From contig DBDL01000043.1 of the NCBI GenBank assembly GCA_002293545.1, positions 10,550-21,386 of the forward strand: a DNA stretch of 10,837 nucleotides, written 5' to 3'. A program made the translations under genes and the position numbers. The notes under the pieces are model-generated. The model saw nothing but the letters and a program-made list of their open reading frames with translations, did not search any database and had not been told where the DNA came from. Shown here one piece after another: positions 1 through 6,709 of this stretch. Positions within the stretch are counted from its first letter, which is position 1; the number at the start of each line of letters is the position of its first letter. Origin of the DNA: Lachnoclostridium sp. UBA933 (GTDB taxonomy: Bacteria; Bacillota; Clostridia; Lachnospirales; Lachnospiraceae).

Positions 1-63
1 GGTAAAAAAGATAAAAAAAGAAAAAATGATGAAGGAATGGATGAGGAGGGAGAATCACAATGA
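1..63 (+). CDS. C-terminal tail of upstream gene, probably ABC transporter ATP-binding protein (partial)
   Basis: Frame 1 is open from the left edge and ends at TGA 61-63. The 20 visible residues are almost all charged or polar (Lys-rich, then Glu/Asp-rich), so no domain can be recognised. The stop overlaps the ATG of the permease gene by four bases (ATGA, 60-63), the arrangement of translationally coupled operon members. GldF/GldG-type permease sets in Firmicutes normally follow an ATPase gene, so this is most likely the hydrophilic tail of that ATPase. The identity is inferred from context only. The sequence also contains the AGGAGGG ribosome site (44-50) of the next gene. Confidence 0.6.
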   Translation, partial: GKKDKKRKNDEGMDEEGESQ

Positions 64-935
64 CAGCAATTTTTAAAAAAGAAATAAAGTCTTACTTTAC
101 ATCAATGATTGGGTATATATTTATTGCAATACTGATTGCCTTTGTCGGTTTCTTTTTCCGGGAAATCAATTTAGGTTCGGATATGCAGCCGGGTTCCGCC
201 AACTTTTCTTATGTGCTGAGCAGCATCAGCTTTCCTTTTATCGTTTTGGTATCTGTTTTGACAATGCGTATGATTGCCGAAGAAAACAGACAAAAAACAG
301 ATCAGTTGTTATATACCTCGCCGGTATCAATCGGCAGAATTGTTTTTGGAAAATATTTGGCGGCCATCACACTGCTTGCCGCTGCCCTATTGATTATCAG
401 TTTTTATCCGCTGATCCTATCGCGTTTCGGGGAAGTGGATATGGCAATTTCATACGGCGGTATTTTGGGGTTCTTCTTATTGGGATCCGCCTATATTTCG
501 ATCGGGATGTTTTGTTCTTCTCTGACGGAAAGTCCGGTGATTGCGGCGGTAATATCTTTTGGTGCCATGCTGCTGATATTTTTGATGCCCAGTATTGCCA
601 TGGAACTGCCGGCGGATCAAGTCAGCGTAATGCTTATCTTTATCTTATTATGGGTTTTATTTTGTGCGGTAGTATGGCAGATGACACGTAATATCTGGAT
701 GGCTTTATTTATTTGTATCCTTGGGATTCTCGCAATCGTTATTGTATACATGCTGAAACCGGAATTTTATGAAGGACGGATTACACAAGTGGTTCAATCC
801 ATATCTATTTTAGAACGGTATCAGAATTTTAACCTTGGTATTTTTGATGTCACTTCATTAATCTATTATACAAGCATATGTTTTGCTTTTGTATTTATTA
901 CGATTCAGAAGGTGAAAAAGCAAAGATGGACTTAG
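60..935 (+). CDS. ABC-2 type transporter permease, GldF-like
   Basis: This is an integral membrane permease of an ABC transporter, 291 residues. A short amphipathic N-terminus with a Lys/Glu-rich start (FKKEIKSYF) leads into a first membrane helix at about 16-36. Further hydrophobic segments lie near 55-72, 98-120, 133-152, 158-180, 188-208, 213-232 and 264-284. The cytoplasmic loop after helix 2 carries EENRQKTDQLLYTSPVS (about 75-91), the typical ABC-2/GldF loop (EE-x-G/K-T-x-E/Q-LL-x-T-x-P-V). The start ATG at 60 has a strong AGGAGGG site 9 bases upstream and overlaps the preceding stop. The neighbours (GldG-like and DUF4340 proteins) support the GldF-like subgroup. In Bacteroidetes GldA/F/G is tied to gliding, but the substrate of the Firmicute sets is unknown. 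Family assignment is firm; function is not known. Confidence 0.88.
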   Translation: MTAIFKKEIKSYFTSMIGYIFIAILIAFVGFFFREINLGSDMQPGSANFSYVLSSISFPFIVLVSVLTMRMIAEENRQKTDQLLYTSPVSIGRIVFGKYLAAITLLAAALLIISFYPLILSRFGEVDMAISYGGILGFFLLGSAYISIGMFCSSLTESPVIAAVISFGAMLLIFLMPSIAMELPADQVSVMLIFILLWVLFCAVVWQMTRNIWMALFICILGILAIVIVYMLKPEFYEGRITQVVQSISILERYQNFNLGIFDVTSLIYYTSICFAFVFITIQKVKKQRWT

Positions 936-980
936 TAGGTATTCAGTACCGGGTTCTTTCAAAAAATAAGGAGAGAAAAA

Positions 981-2450
981 ATGGCTAAAATAAATCAAGA
1001 AAAAATGAAAAGAGCATTTTCCTCACGTCAGTTTAAAATGGGAATGTTTCAAACCATACTTACGGTAATTGTTATTGCGGTAATTGTCATTTTAAATATG
1101 CTTGTAAGCAAAATGAATATCATGGTGGATTTAAGCAGTGATAAAAAATATTCCCTGACGGAAGAAAGCATTATGCTGGTAAAGGAATTAAAAGATAAGG
1201 TGTCGTTATTTTATATGTATGAAGAAGGCAGCGATGTATCGGATAACAATGATATTGTAAAGAAAGTTTTGGATCAGTACGATAGTGTGGGAAGCAACAT
1301 TGCATTATCAAGTAAAGACCCCCAAAAGCTGCCCCAGTTTGCAACCCAGTATACGGACGGGAAAGTGAAAAGTGAGGACGTCAGGAGTAAGGATGTTATC
1401 GTTGTCAATGAAACGACAAAAAAAGTAAAGCATATATCGGCGCAAGATATGGTATTGGAAGAACAGGACCCGTATTCAGGGGCTGTCATTCCCAAAACCT
1501 TAGATGTGGAAGGACAAGTAACGGCTGCCATTCAATCCGTTACCTCAGAGGATTCCAAAACGCTCTATGCGACGACCGGACATAGTGAAGCTGCCCTCAG
1601 CGCAAGCTTATCGGACATATTAACCAAGAGCAATATGATAATTGAGTCAACGAGGACAGATGCGAAAGAAGGTATCCCAAAGGATTGTGATATTCTGATG
1701 ATCAATGCGCCGATGTATGATTTTTCAGAATTCGATATGCCTAATATTCAGGCATATTTTGAAAACGGCGGAAAGGCATTGATTTTTCTGTATCCGAAAA
1801 TGGAGGAAAGTGCTTTCCCTAATTTATGCAAAATATTGAACCAATATGGTTTGAAATTGAATCCGGGGTATGTTTTTGAAACAACGGACCATTACTTAGG
1901 GCGGAGTCCGCTTGAGGTAAACGGCATGATGAACTCACATGAAATAACAGCGGAGGTTACGGCGGATAAGGATATTCCTTTTCCCCTTACAAAAGGGATG
2001 ACAATGCTGAATGAAACAAGAAGTACGCTTACAGTGGAACCGTTGGTTTCCAGCTCGGAAGAATCCTTTTCCAAAATGCCTGTGGACAATAGTGATTTGG
2101 AAAAGAAAGAAGGAGATGTCAGCGGACCGTTTACGTTAGGCGCGGCAGTTACAGATGAATATAAAGATAAAAAGGCTCAGCTTATTGTATTTGGCACAGC
2201 CAATGTTGCCGCCGATTCTAATATTATGGACGGCAGATACGGAAACCGGTCCATTGTTTTAAACAGCGTTGCCTGGCTGAACGGCAGGGAAAACTCCATG
2301 CTTGCGATTCCGCAAAGAAGTCTGGAAAATCCGACTGTGGATGTACCTTCCGACAGCAGGGGGATGATTTCATTCCTGCTGATTGGACTGCTGCCGGCCG
2401 CCATTCTTGGTTTTGGATTCTTTATCTGGTATCGTAGGAGGAAAAGCTGA
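981..2450 (+). CDS. GldG family extracytoplasmic ABC transporter-associated protein
   Basis: The protein has 489 residues, anchored at both ends. An N-terminal helix lies at about 22-43 and a C-terminal helix at about 464-482, followed by a basic YRRRKS tail. The large region between should lie outside the membrane. Right after the first helix comes VDLSSDKKYSLTEES (about 49-63), the hallmark of the Gldg/ABC_transp_aux family (usually DLT-x-x-x-x-YSLS). A later stretch, LYATTGHSEAAL (about 195-206), matches the conserved 'TGHGE'-type segment of the same family. AAGGAGAG at 968-975 precedes ATG 981. The gap to the permease is only 45 bases and the gene runs into the DUF4340 gene with a one-base overlap (TGATG), so all belong to one operon. 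The protein probably works with the permease as an accessory or substrate-handling subunit; this is inferred from the Gld family, and the ligand is unknown. Confidence 0.85.
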   Translation: MAKINQEKMKRAFSSRQFKMGMFQTILTVIVIAVIVILNMLVSKMNIMVDLSSDKKYSLTEESIMLVKELKDKVSLFYMYEEGSDVSDNNDIVKKVLDQYDSVGSNIALSSKDPQKLPQFATQYTDGKVKSEDVRSKDVIVVNETTKKVKHISAQDMVLEEQDPYSGAVIPKTLDVEGQVTAAIQSVTSEDSKTLYATTGHSEAALSASLSDILTKSNMIIESTRTDAKEGIPKDCDILMINAPMYDFSEFDMPNIQAYFENGGKALIFLYPKMEESAFPNLCKILNQYGLKLNPGYVFETTDHYLGRSPLEVNGMMNSHEITAEVTADKDIPFPLTKGMTMLNETRSTLTVEPLVSSSEESFSKMPVDNSDLEKKEGDVSGPFTLGAAVTDEYKDKKAQLIVFGTANVAADSNIMDGRYGNRSIVLNSVAWLNGRENSMLAIPQRSLENPTVDVPSDSRGMISFLLIGLLPAAILGFGFFIWYRRRKS

Positions 2451-3931
2451 TGTCAAAGAAAAAAAAGCAGTGGTTGTTATTAGGCACTCTTTTGATTGTG
2501 ATTGCCGTTATGATCACCGTCTATCAACTGATACCGGAACAGCCTGCGGAAGAAGAAAAAACAGCGGTAACAGAACAAAATATTCAGGTTGCCGGCTTTA
2601 CGGCAGATTCCGTTCAAAAAATAGATATCAAGACAGACAGCGTACAATCCACGCTGAACAAAGAAAACGGGATATGGGTCTGGCTGCAGAAAAAAGGCGT
2701 ACCGATAAATACCGAAACGATAGATACCTTTTTGAAAGAAGCGGAATCGGTAAAGGCATCAGACGAATTTGACTACAATGAAGAATTGCTTGCGGATTAT
2801 GGATTAGCGGCGCCGGGACTTATTGTGACATTGACGGGAACAGACGGGAAAGAAACGGTATTCCGCTTGGGAGCGGAAGTTCCGTCCGTTGGCGGACACT
2901 ACGGCACGGTAAGCAGTAATCCCGATAAAATATATTGTCTTTCCCAGTCGTTTTATGAAGCTTTCCGCATTGACGAGTTAAAATTGTATCAAAAGGACAT
3001 ACCTCCGCAAATCAATGAAGCTTACGTAACCGGTATCCATGTGAATAAAACCAGTTTGGGCGAACCATTTGAAGCAAAGGAAGTCAGCGAGAAAGAACGG
3101 GTTGAGTCTTACTCCGCATGGAATATTACAAAGCCATACAAGGCCGCCGCCGCATTTAACCCGGACAAAATCAGTGAAATGCAAAGTACCTGTTCCAGCG
3201 TTAAGTTAGGAGATTTGGTCGAGTACAAAGCAAAAAGCTTAAAGAAGTATGGATTTGGAAAAGATGAAAAGACCGTAAGAATTGATTATTTTGAATTAAA
3301 GGAGGGAGCTTCCGAATCAACACAAAAAGATAAGAACGGAAAAGAAACCCCCTTTGTAAAAGAGAGTGACCGGGTGAAGAAGAATCTGACACTATATATT
3401 GGTGAATTAGTTGGTGATGAAAATTATTATGTACATCTCGGAAACTCTGAAAATGTATATTTAATGTCCAAAGGCGATGTGAACGGCTTTATTGAGCCGG
3501 AGGTATTTGAATATGCCGACCATAGTATCTATGCGGTATTGGCAACGGATATAAAGGGTTATGATGTGACAATCGGCAAAACGAAAATTCATGTGACGAG
3601 AGAAAAAAAGGATGATAAAAACATCTGGTATGTAAACGGGAAAAAGGTCAGCGACGAAGAGGAAGAAGCAGTTCTGACTCCGTATTCTGCTTTATTCCTG
3701 CTTGAATTTTCCGGCGTAATCAAACCGGAGGAAGAACCGACGGGCAATCAGCCGGTGATAGAAGTCGTGTATCATGAAGAAAAACGTGATGTTACCATTC
3801 AATATCTGCCTTATGATGAGATCAATTTTTACCGGGTGGAACGGGACGGAAAGCAAATCTTCCTGACAAACAAAAGGGCAGTTGATGATGTTGTCGATAA
3901 ATTCAGGGATATGAACAATCATTTCAAATAA
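2450..3931 (+). CDS. DUF4340 domain-containing membrane-anchored protein
   Basis: The protein has 493 residues. A basic start (MSKKKK) and a single membrane helix (about 8-26) are followed by a Glu-rich linker and a long extracytoplasmic part with no further obvious helix. The N-terminal segment resembles DUF4340: a phrase reading 'I-D-I-K-T-D' and a WVWLQKKGVPINTETID stretch (about 76-92), then DYGL (about 117-120), the pattern of 'L-x-x-Y-G-L' with a following β-rich 'V-T-L' strand. A second unit with a similar order begins near residue 190 (KYGFGKDEKTVRIDYF at about 266-281). This suggests internally repeated β-rich domains. ATG 2450 overlaps the GldG-like stop by one base and has TAGGAGGA at 2435-2442. 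DUF4340 proteins routinely sit beside GldF/GldG genes. A role as an extracytoplasmic partner of the exporter is inferred; no biochemical function is known. Confidence 0.82.
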   Translation: MSKKKKQWLLLGTLLIVIAVMITVYQLIPEQPAEEEKTAVTEQNIQVAGFTADSVQKIDIKTDSVQSTLNKENGIWVWLQKKGVPINTETIDTFLKEAESVKASDEFDYNEELLADYGLAAPGLIVTLTGTDGKETVFRLGAEVPSVGGHYGTVSSNPDKIYCLSQSFYEAFRIDELKLYQKDIPPQINEAYVTGIHVNKTSLGEPFEAKEVSEKERVESYSAWNITKPYKAAAAFNPDKISEMQSTCSSVKLGDLVEYKAKSLKKYGFGKDEKTVRIDYFELKEGASESTQKDKNGKETPFVKESDRVKKNLTLYIGELVGDENYYVHLGNSENVYLMSKGDVNGFIEPEVFEYADHSIYAVLATDIKGYDVTIGKTKIHVTREKKDDKNIWYVNGKKVSDEEEEAVLTPYSALFLLEFSGVIKPEEEPTGNQPVIEVVYHEEKRDVTIQYLPYDEINFYRVERDGKQIFLTNKRAVDDVVDKFRDMNNHFK

Positions 3932-3943
3932 TCGGACTCTTTA

Positions 3944-3972
3944 GAATATCGAAGTACCCCTCTGCATAGATT
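3944..3972 (+). promoter_or_regulatory. Candidate sigma-E-type (mother-cell sporulation) promoter for the SpoIID-family gene
   Basis: GAATATC (3944-3950) matches six of seven positions of the Bacillus/Clostridium sigma-E -35 pattern KMATATT. After exactly 14 bases, CATAGATT (3965-3972) matches seven of eight positions of the -10 pattern CATACAHT. The predicted start of transcription is near 3979, giving a leader of about 90 bases before ATG 4070. No good sigma-A promoter was seen in 3932-4069. Sigma-E control is known for spoIID in B. subtilis, so site and gene product agree, but this is motif reading only. Confidence 0.5.
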
Positions 3973-3981
3973 GTAAAAAAG

Positions 3982-4006
3982 GTTGTCTTATTTGTACCGG
4001 GACAAC
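3982..4006 (+). repeat. Inverted repeat at the predicted mRNA 5' end of the SpoIID-family gene
   Basis: GTTGTC (3982-3987) and GACAAC (4001-4006) are perfect complements separated by 13 bases. If transcription starts near 3979, this would fold as a hairpin within the first 30 bases of the mRNA, where such stems often protect a transcript from 5' decay. It is not followed by a T-run, so it is not a terminator. It could also be a chance 6-bp repeat or an operator. Confidence 0.35.
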
Positions 4007-4069
4007 GTGCTGCGCGCCGAAGTTTATGGGCAGAATGTTTACGATTCATCTTTACAGGGGGGTTTTATT

Positions 4070-5833
4070 ATGAAAAAAATGATTCATTTCATTGGTTTTG
4101 TATTGTTGCTTTGTATCTTTTTAGGAGGATATTATATATTTGAAAGCTACCGGGACTCAAATGAAAAAGACAAGTCAGAGAAAATGGAAAATGTCTATAT
4201 AACCGGAGTATCGGGCAGTGCCATTAAGGTATATCATAACGGGGAAATACAAAGTTATCCTATGGCAAGTACAGGGGATCATATTACCGAGGGAATGGCG
4301 AATATATCGCTGACGGAAGGCGTTGTGACCAAAATAAGCCTTATGCCGGATACCATAACGGGGAAGGTATTGTCGGTCAGTGATGATGAAATTGAAATAG
4401 AAGGATACGGTACACTGAAATTATCCGGGAATTTCAAGGTATACCGTCACGGTGATCCGATTGCCATGTCCTCGCCGGAACATATTATCGTGGGATATAC
4501 GAATGCAAGATTTGTTGTCGTGGATGAAAAGGTGCAGGGTGCTATTCTGGAAAAAAAGCTGAACGCCGGTAATATCCGTGTATTGCTGAAAACGTCTGAT
4601 TATTCCTCCTATGAACATAATACGGTCAAGGTAACGTCAAATGCAGATTTCAGTATTACCTCAGGGAAAGAAACGAAACAGTATGCGAAGGGAACCGAAG
4701 TAAACCTCGATGAAAAGAAAAGGTACACGGTAAAATCTCCGGAAGGGCGTATCACCATATTATCCCTGAAGCGTCAAAACAAAGCACCCAGTTACCGTGG
4801 AACCCTGGAAGTAGTCGGAAAGCAGAAAGGATATCATATCATCAATGAATTGCCGCTGGAGCAGTATTTATACAGTGTTATCCCAAGTGAGATATCGACT
4901 TCTTACGGAGCAGAGGCAGTGAAAGTACAAGCAATCTGTGCAAGGAGTTATGCCTATGGTCAGATACTGGAAAATAAACTGCGCAAATACGGTGCCCACG
5001 TAGATGACAGTGTTTCCTATCAGGTTTATAATAAGGCTCCGGAAAACGAAGAAGCAAGAAAACAGGCAGATGCCACAAGAGGTCAGGTTATCATGGCAGG
5101 AGATAAGGTTGCGGCTACCTATTTCTTTTCAACAACATGCGGCATGACCTCCAGTGCGAAAGATGTCTGGTATACAAAAAATGAGGTTCCGTATCTGATA
5201 TCAAAGCCGCAGTTGATACAAGCAGAAAACAAGGCTTCTGCGGAAAACGGGGACCTTACCGATGAAAAAACATTTGCCAGATTTTTATCGGACAAAAAAG
5301 AAAGTTATGATTCCCATTCAATCTGGTACCGGTGGAATGTAAAAGTAAAGGCGGCTAGTATGAGGGCTTCTCTTGAGAAAAATATCGGAAGCCGTTATCA
5401 AACCAATCCCTCGCATATTCAGGTGAAAACGGGAGATGGTTTTCAATCAAAAAAAATAAGTACGGTTGGGGATATCAAGGAAGTTCTTGTTGTGAAACGC
5501 GGTGCGGGGGGCGTAGCTAAGGCAGTGGAAGTCAGGGGTTCTGAAGCAGTGATACGTATCTATACGGAGTACAATATACGCCTTCTTCTGTTTGGTGAAA
5601 ATACACAGATATCCTGTCATACCGGTGATAAAATCAATGGGCTGACAATGCTGCCAAGCGGGTTCTTTGTTGTTTCTCATAAAAAAGGTGCCTTTCATTT
5701 TAAAGGCGGCGGGTTTGGTCATGGAGTGGGGATGAGCCAGAACGGTGCAAAAAAAATGGCGCAGATGGGGAAAAAATATCAGGAGATTCTGGCACACTAT
5801 TATCCGGGAACTACGCTGGATTATGTTTATTAG
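4070..5833 (+). CDS. SpoIID/LytB domain-containing protein, putative membrane-anchored peptidoglycan lytic transglycosylase
   Basis: Length is 587 residues from ATG 4070, which has a purine-rich CAGGGGGG site about 7 bases upstream. A longer reading from TTG 3983 would start inside a leader inverted repeat without a ribosome site. A basic start and one membrane helix (about 6-25) place the rest outside the membrane. Residues about 40-250 form a β-rich region of unknown fold, including a segment like an acidic 'SVSDDEIEIEGYG' strand pair. The SpoIID domain follows: NELPLEQYLYSVIPSE (Glu274, equivalent to the catalytic Glu of SpoIID), then AVKVQAICARSYAY, STTCGMTSSAKDVW (Cys357), and the C-terminal GFGHGVGMSQNG (about 548-559, His551). 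SpoIID cleaves glycan strands during engulfment as a partner of SpoIIP and SpoIIM. B. subtilis SpoIID has about 340 residues, so this is a long variant. It could act in sporulation or in vegetative wall remodelling. Confidence 0.88.
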   Translation: MKKMIHFIGFVLLLCIFLGGYYIFESYRDSNEKDKSEKMENVYITGVSGSAIKVYHNGEIQSYPMASTGDHITEGMANISLTEGVVTKISLMPDTITGKVLSVSDDEIEIEGYGTLKLSGNFKVYRHGDPIAMSSPEHIIVGYTNARFVVVDEKVQGAILEKKLNAGNIRVLLKTSDYSSYEHNTVKVTSNADFSITSGKETKQYAKGTEVNLDEKKRYTVKSPEGRITILSLKRQNKAPSYRGTLEVVGKQKGYHIINELPLEQYLYSVIPSEISTSYGAEAVKVQAICARSYAYGQILENKLRKYGAHVDDSVSYQVYNKAPENEEARKQADATRGQVIMAGDKVAATYFFSTTCGMTSSAKDVWYTKNEVPYLISKPQLIQAENKASAENGDLTDEKTFARFLSDKKESYDSHSIWYRWNVKVKAASMRASLEKNIGSRYQTNPSHIQVKTGDGFQSKKISTVGDIKEVLVVKRGAGGVAKAVEVRGSEAVIRIYTEYNIRLLLFGENTQISCHTGDKINGLTMLPSGFFVVSHKKGAFHFKGGGFGHGVGMSQNGAKKMAQMGKKYQEILAHYYPGTTLDYVY

Positions 5834-5842
5834 GCAGTTACT

Positions 5843-5880
5843 AGCGGAGGGAGTGGAAAGTGTTCAGTAAGCCGCTCTTT
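5843..5880 (+). terminator. Weak candidate terminator after the SpoIID-family gene
   Basis: AGCGG (5843-5847) and CCGCT (5872-5876) are complementary and are followed by CTTTTA. The stem is only five base pairs and the intervening 24 bases form no clear extension, so termination here is doubtful. It is listed because it is the only hairpin between the SpoIID-family stop and the TetR promoter. Confidence 0.2.
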
Positions 5881-5934
5881 TACAATTCCGTTACTTCATT
5901 TATAGGGAGTATGGTATAAAAAGAATAAAAGGAC

Positions 5935-5963
5935 TTGACTTTATATACCGGTAGGTATATAAT
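5935..5963 (+). promoter_or_regulatory. Strong sigma-A promoter of the TetR-family gene
   Basis: TTGACT (5935-5940), a 17-base spacer and a perfect TATAAT (5958-5963) form a near-consensus housekeeping promoter. The expected start of transcription, about seven bases after the -10, is position 5970, which is the A of the ATG. The spacer is largely filled by an inverted repeat, the likely operator. A weaker alternative lies upstream: TTACTT (5891-5896), 18 bases, then an extended -10 TGGTATAAA (5912-5920). Confidence 0.75.
5942..5961 (+). promoter_or_regulatory. Putative TetR operator 1 (autoregulatory)
   Basis: TATATACC (5942-5949) and GGTATATA (5954-5961) are a perfect 8-bp inverted repeat around GGTA. 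It fills the -35/-10 spacer and overlaps the first four bases of the -10, so bound repressor would exclude RNA polymerase. A 16-of-20 matching copy lies upstream of the following GH13 gene. TetR-family repressors usually bind such palindromes in their own promoter; binding here is inferred. Confidence 0.72.
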
Positions 5964-5969
5964 AAGGAT

Positions 5970-6566
5970 ATGAAGAATATAAACAGCAGAGAGTTGCTTT
6001 TAAAATGTGCATTGGCATTGTTTTCTGAAAAGGGGTATGAATGTTCGGGCATCAATGAAATTGTTCAGATGGCAGGAGTTACGAAGCCGACACTTTATTA
6101 TTTTTTTCAAAGCAAGGAGGGAATTTTTAAAGAAATATGCAGGCAGTATTATGAGCGGTTTAATACCATCTTAGCAAAGGAGTCTGAGTACATTCCCAAT
6201 ACGGAAGCATATGAAAATGACGTATATCCGGTCTTATTGCGGATTGTAAATGCTTATTTTTCTTTTGCGGGGGAGAACAGGCAGTTTTATATGATGATTC
6301 TTGCACTGACCTTTGCACCGCCTACTGCGCAGACGGCAAATATGATTGAGCCTTATCATCGTACCCAATATCAAATCATCATTCGGTGTTTTGAACATAT
6401 GTCGGAGGTTCATACGAATTTTAAAGGCAGAGAGCAGCAGTATGCCTATCATTTTGTTGCGATGATTAACGCCAATATTGGTTTTTGGAATCACGGGTAT
6501 GTAGCCATTGATGGACAAAATGCGGACAATATTGTCCGTCAGTTCATGCATGGAATTTTTTCTTGA
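5970..6566 (+). CDS. TetR/AcrR family transcriptional repressor
   Basis: Length is 198 residues, normal for the family. The N-terminal DNA-binding domain is clear: helix 1 at about 7-21 (LLLKCALALFSEKGYE) and the helix-turn-helix at about 28-47, with INEIVQMAGVTKPTLYYFFQSKEGIF, the classic TetR 'T-x-x-x-I-A-x-x-A-G-V-S-x-x-x-x-Y-x-Y-F-x-x-K-E' pattern. The rest is a helical ligand/dimer domain with no recognisable specificity. The ATG at 5970 fits the usual short lead into helix 1. There is only an AAGG two bases before it, and the predicted transcript starts at the ATG itself, so translation may be leaderless. The gene is followed at 144 bases by a GH13 gene with a matching operator, so that gene is a likely target. 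The inducer is unknown; a sugar or maltodextrin is a guess from context. Confidence 0.9.
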   Translation: MKNINSRELLLKCALALFSEKGYECSGINEIVQMAGVTKPTLYYFFQSKEGIFKEICRQYYERFNTILAKESEYIPNTEAYENDVYPVLLRIVNAYFSFAGENRQFYMMILALTFAPPTAQTANMIEPYHRTQYQIIIRCFEHMSEVHTNFKGREQQYAYHFVAMINANIGFWNHGYVAIDGQNADNIVRQFMHGIFS

Positions 6567-6608
6567 TCCCGTTATAAATGATTGAGGAAAGAAGTATCAT
6601 CTGCTGAT

Positions 6609-6628
6609 TATATACATACAGGTATATA
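6609..6628 (+). promoter_or_regulatory. Putative TetR operator 2, upstream of the GH13 gene
   Basis: TATATACA (6609-6616), TACA, GGTATATA (6621-6628) matches operator 1 at 16 of 20 positions. The right half-site is identical and the left half differs at one base. A -10-like TATAAG (6625-6630) sits at exactly the same offset from the repeat as the TATAAT of the tetR promoter, but the matching -35 position (TGCTGA, 6602-6607) is poor. A second possible -10, TATAAA, is at 6634-6639. The site lies about 82-101 bases before the GH13 start codon. Confidence 0.65.
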
Positions 6629-6665
6629 AGTAGTATAAAAGATTCGTGTGGAACAAAAAATGTTT

Positions 6666-6694
6666 CGCACTTTTATGCGCAAAAGACGTGCGCA
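6666..6694 (+). repeat. Competing hairpins in the GH13 gene leader
   Basis: The self-complementary TGCGCA occurs at 6676-6681 and 6689-6694 and can form a 6-bp stem with a 7-base loop. An overlapping alternative pairs CGCAC (6666-6670) with GTGCG (6688-6692), extended inward by TTTT (6671-6674) with AAAA (6681-6684). The two folds exclude each other. They end just before the ribosome site AAGGGAGGA (6697-6705). No known riboswitch is recognised. A role in translation control is possible but unproven. Confidence 0.3.
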
Positions 6695-6709
6695 GGAAGG
6701 GAGGATACT

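Noticed and set aside
938..950. Small hairpin GGTA-TTCAG-TACC between the permease and GldG-like genes
   Set aside because: Only four base pairs and inside an operon gap of 45 bases; too small to call a regulatory element.
2383..2772. Plus-strand open frame of 129 codons
   Set aside because: It overlaps the GldG-like and DUF4340 genes in another frame, has an implausible composition and no ribosome site.
3983..4069. N-terminal extension of the SpoIID-family protein from TTG 3983
   Set aside because: No ribosome site precedes it, it starts inside an inverted repeat, and a good site plus a typical Lys-rich membrane-anchor start lies at ATG 4070.
5447..5797. Minus-strand open frame of 116 codons opposite the SpoIID domain
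   Set aside because: It lies antisense to the best conserved part of the SpoIID gene and has an atypical composition rich in His, Phe and Cys.
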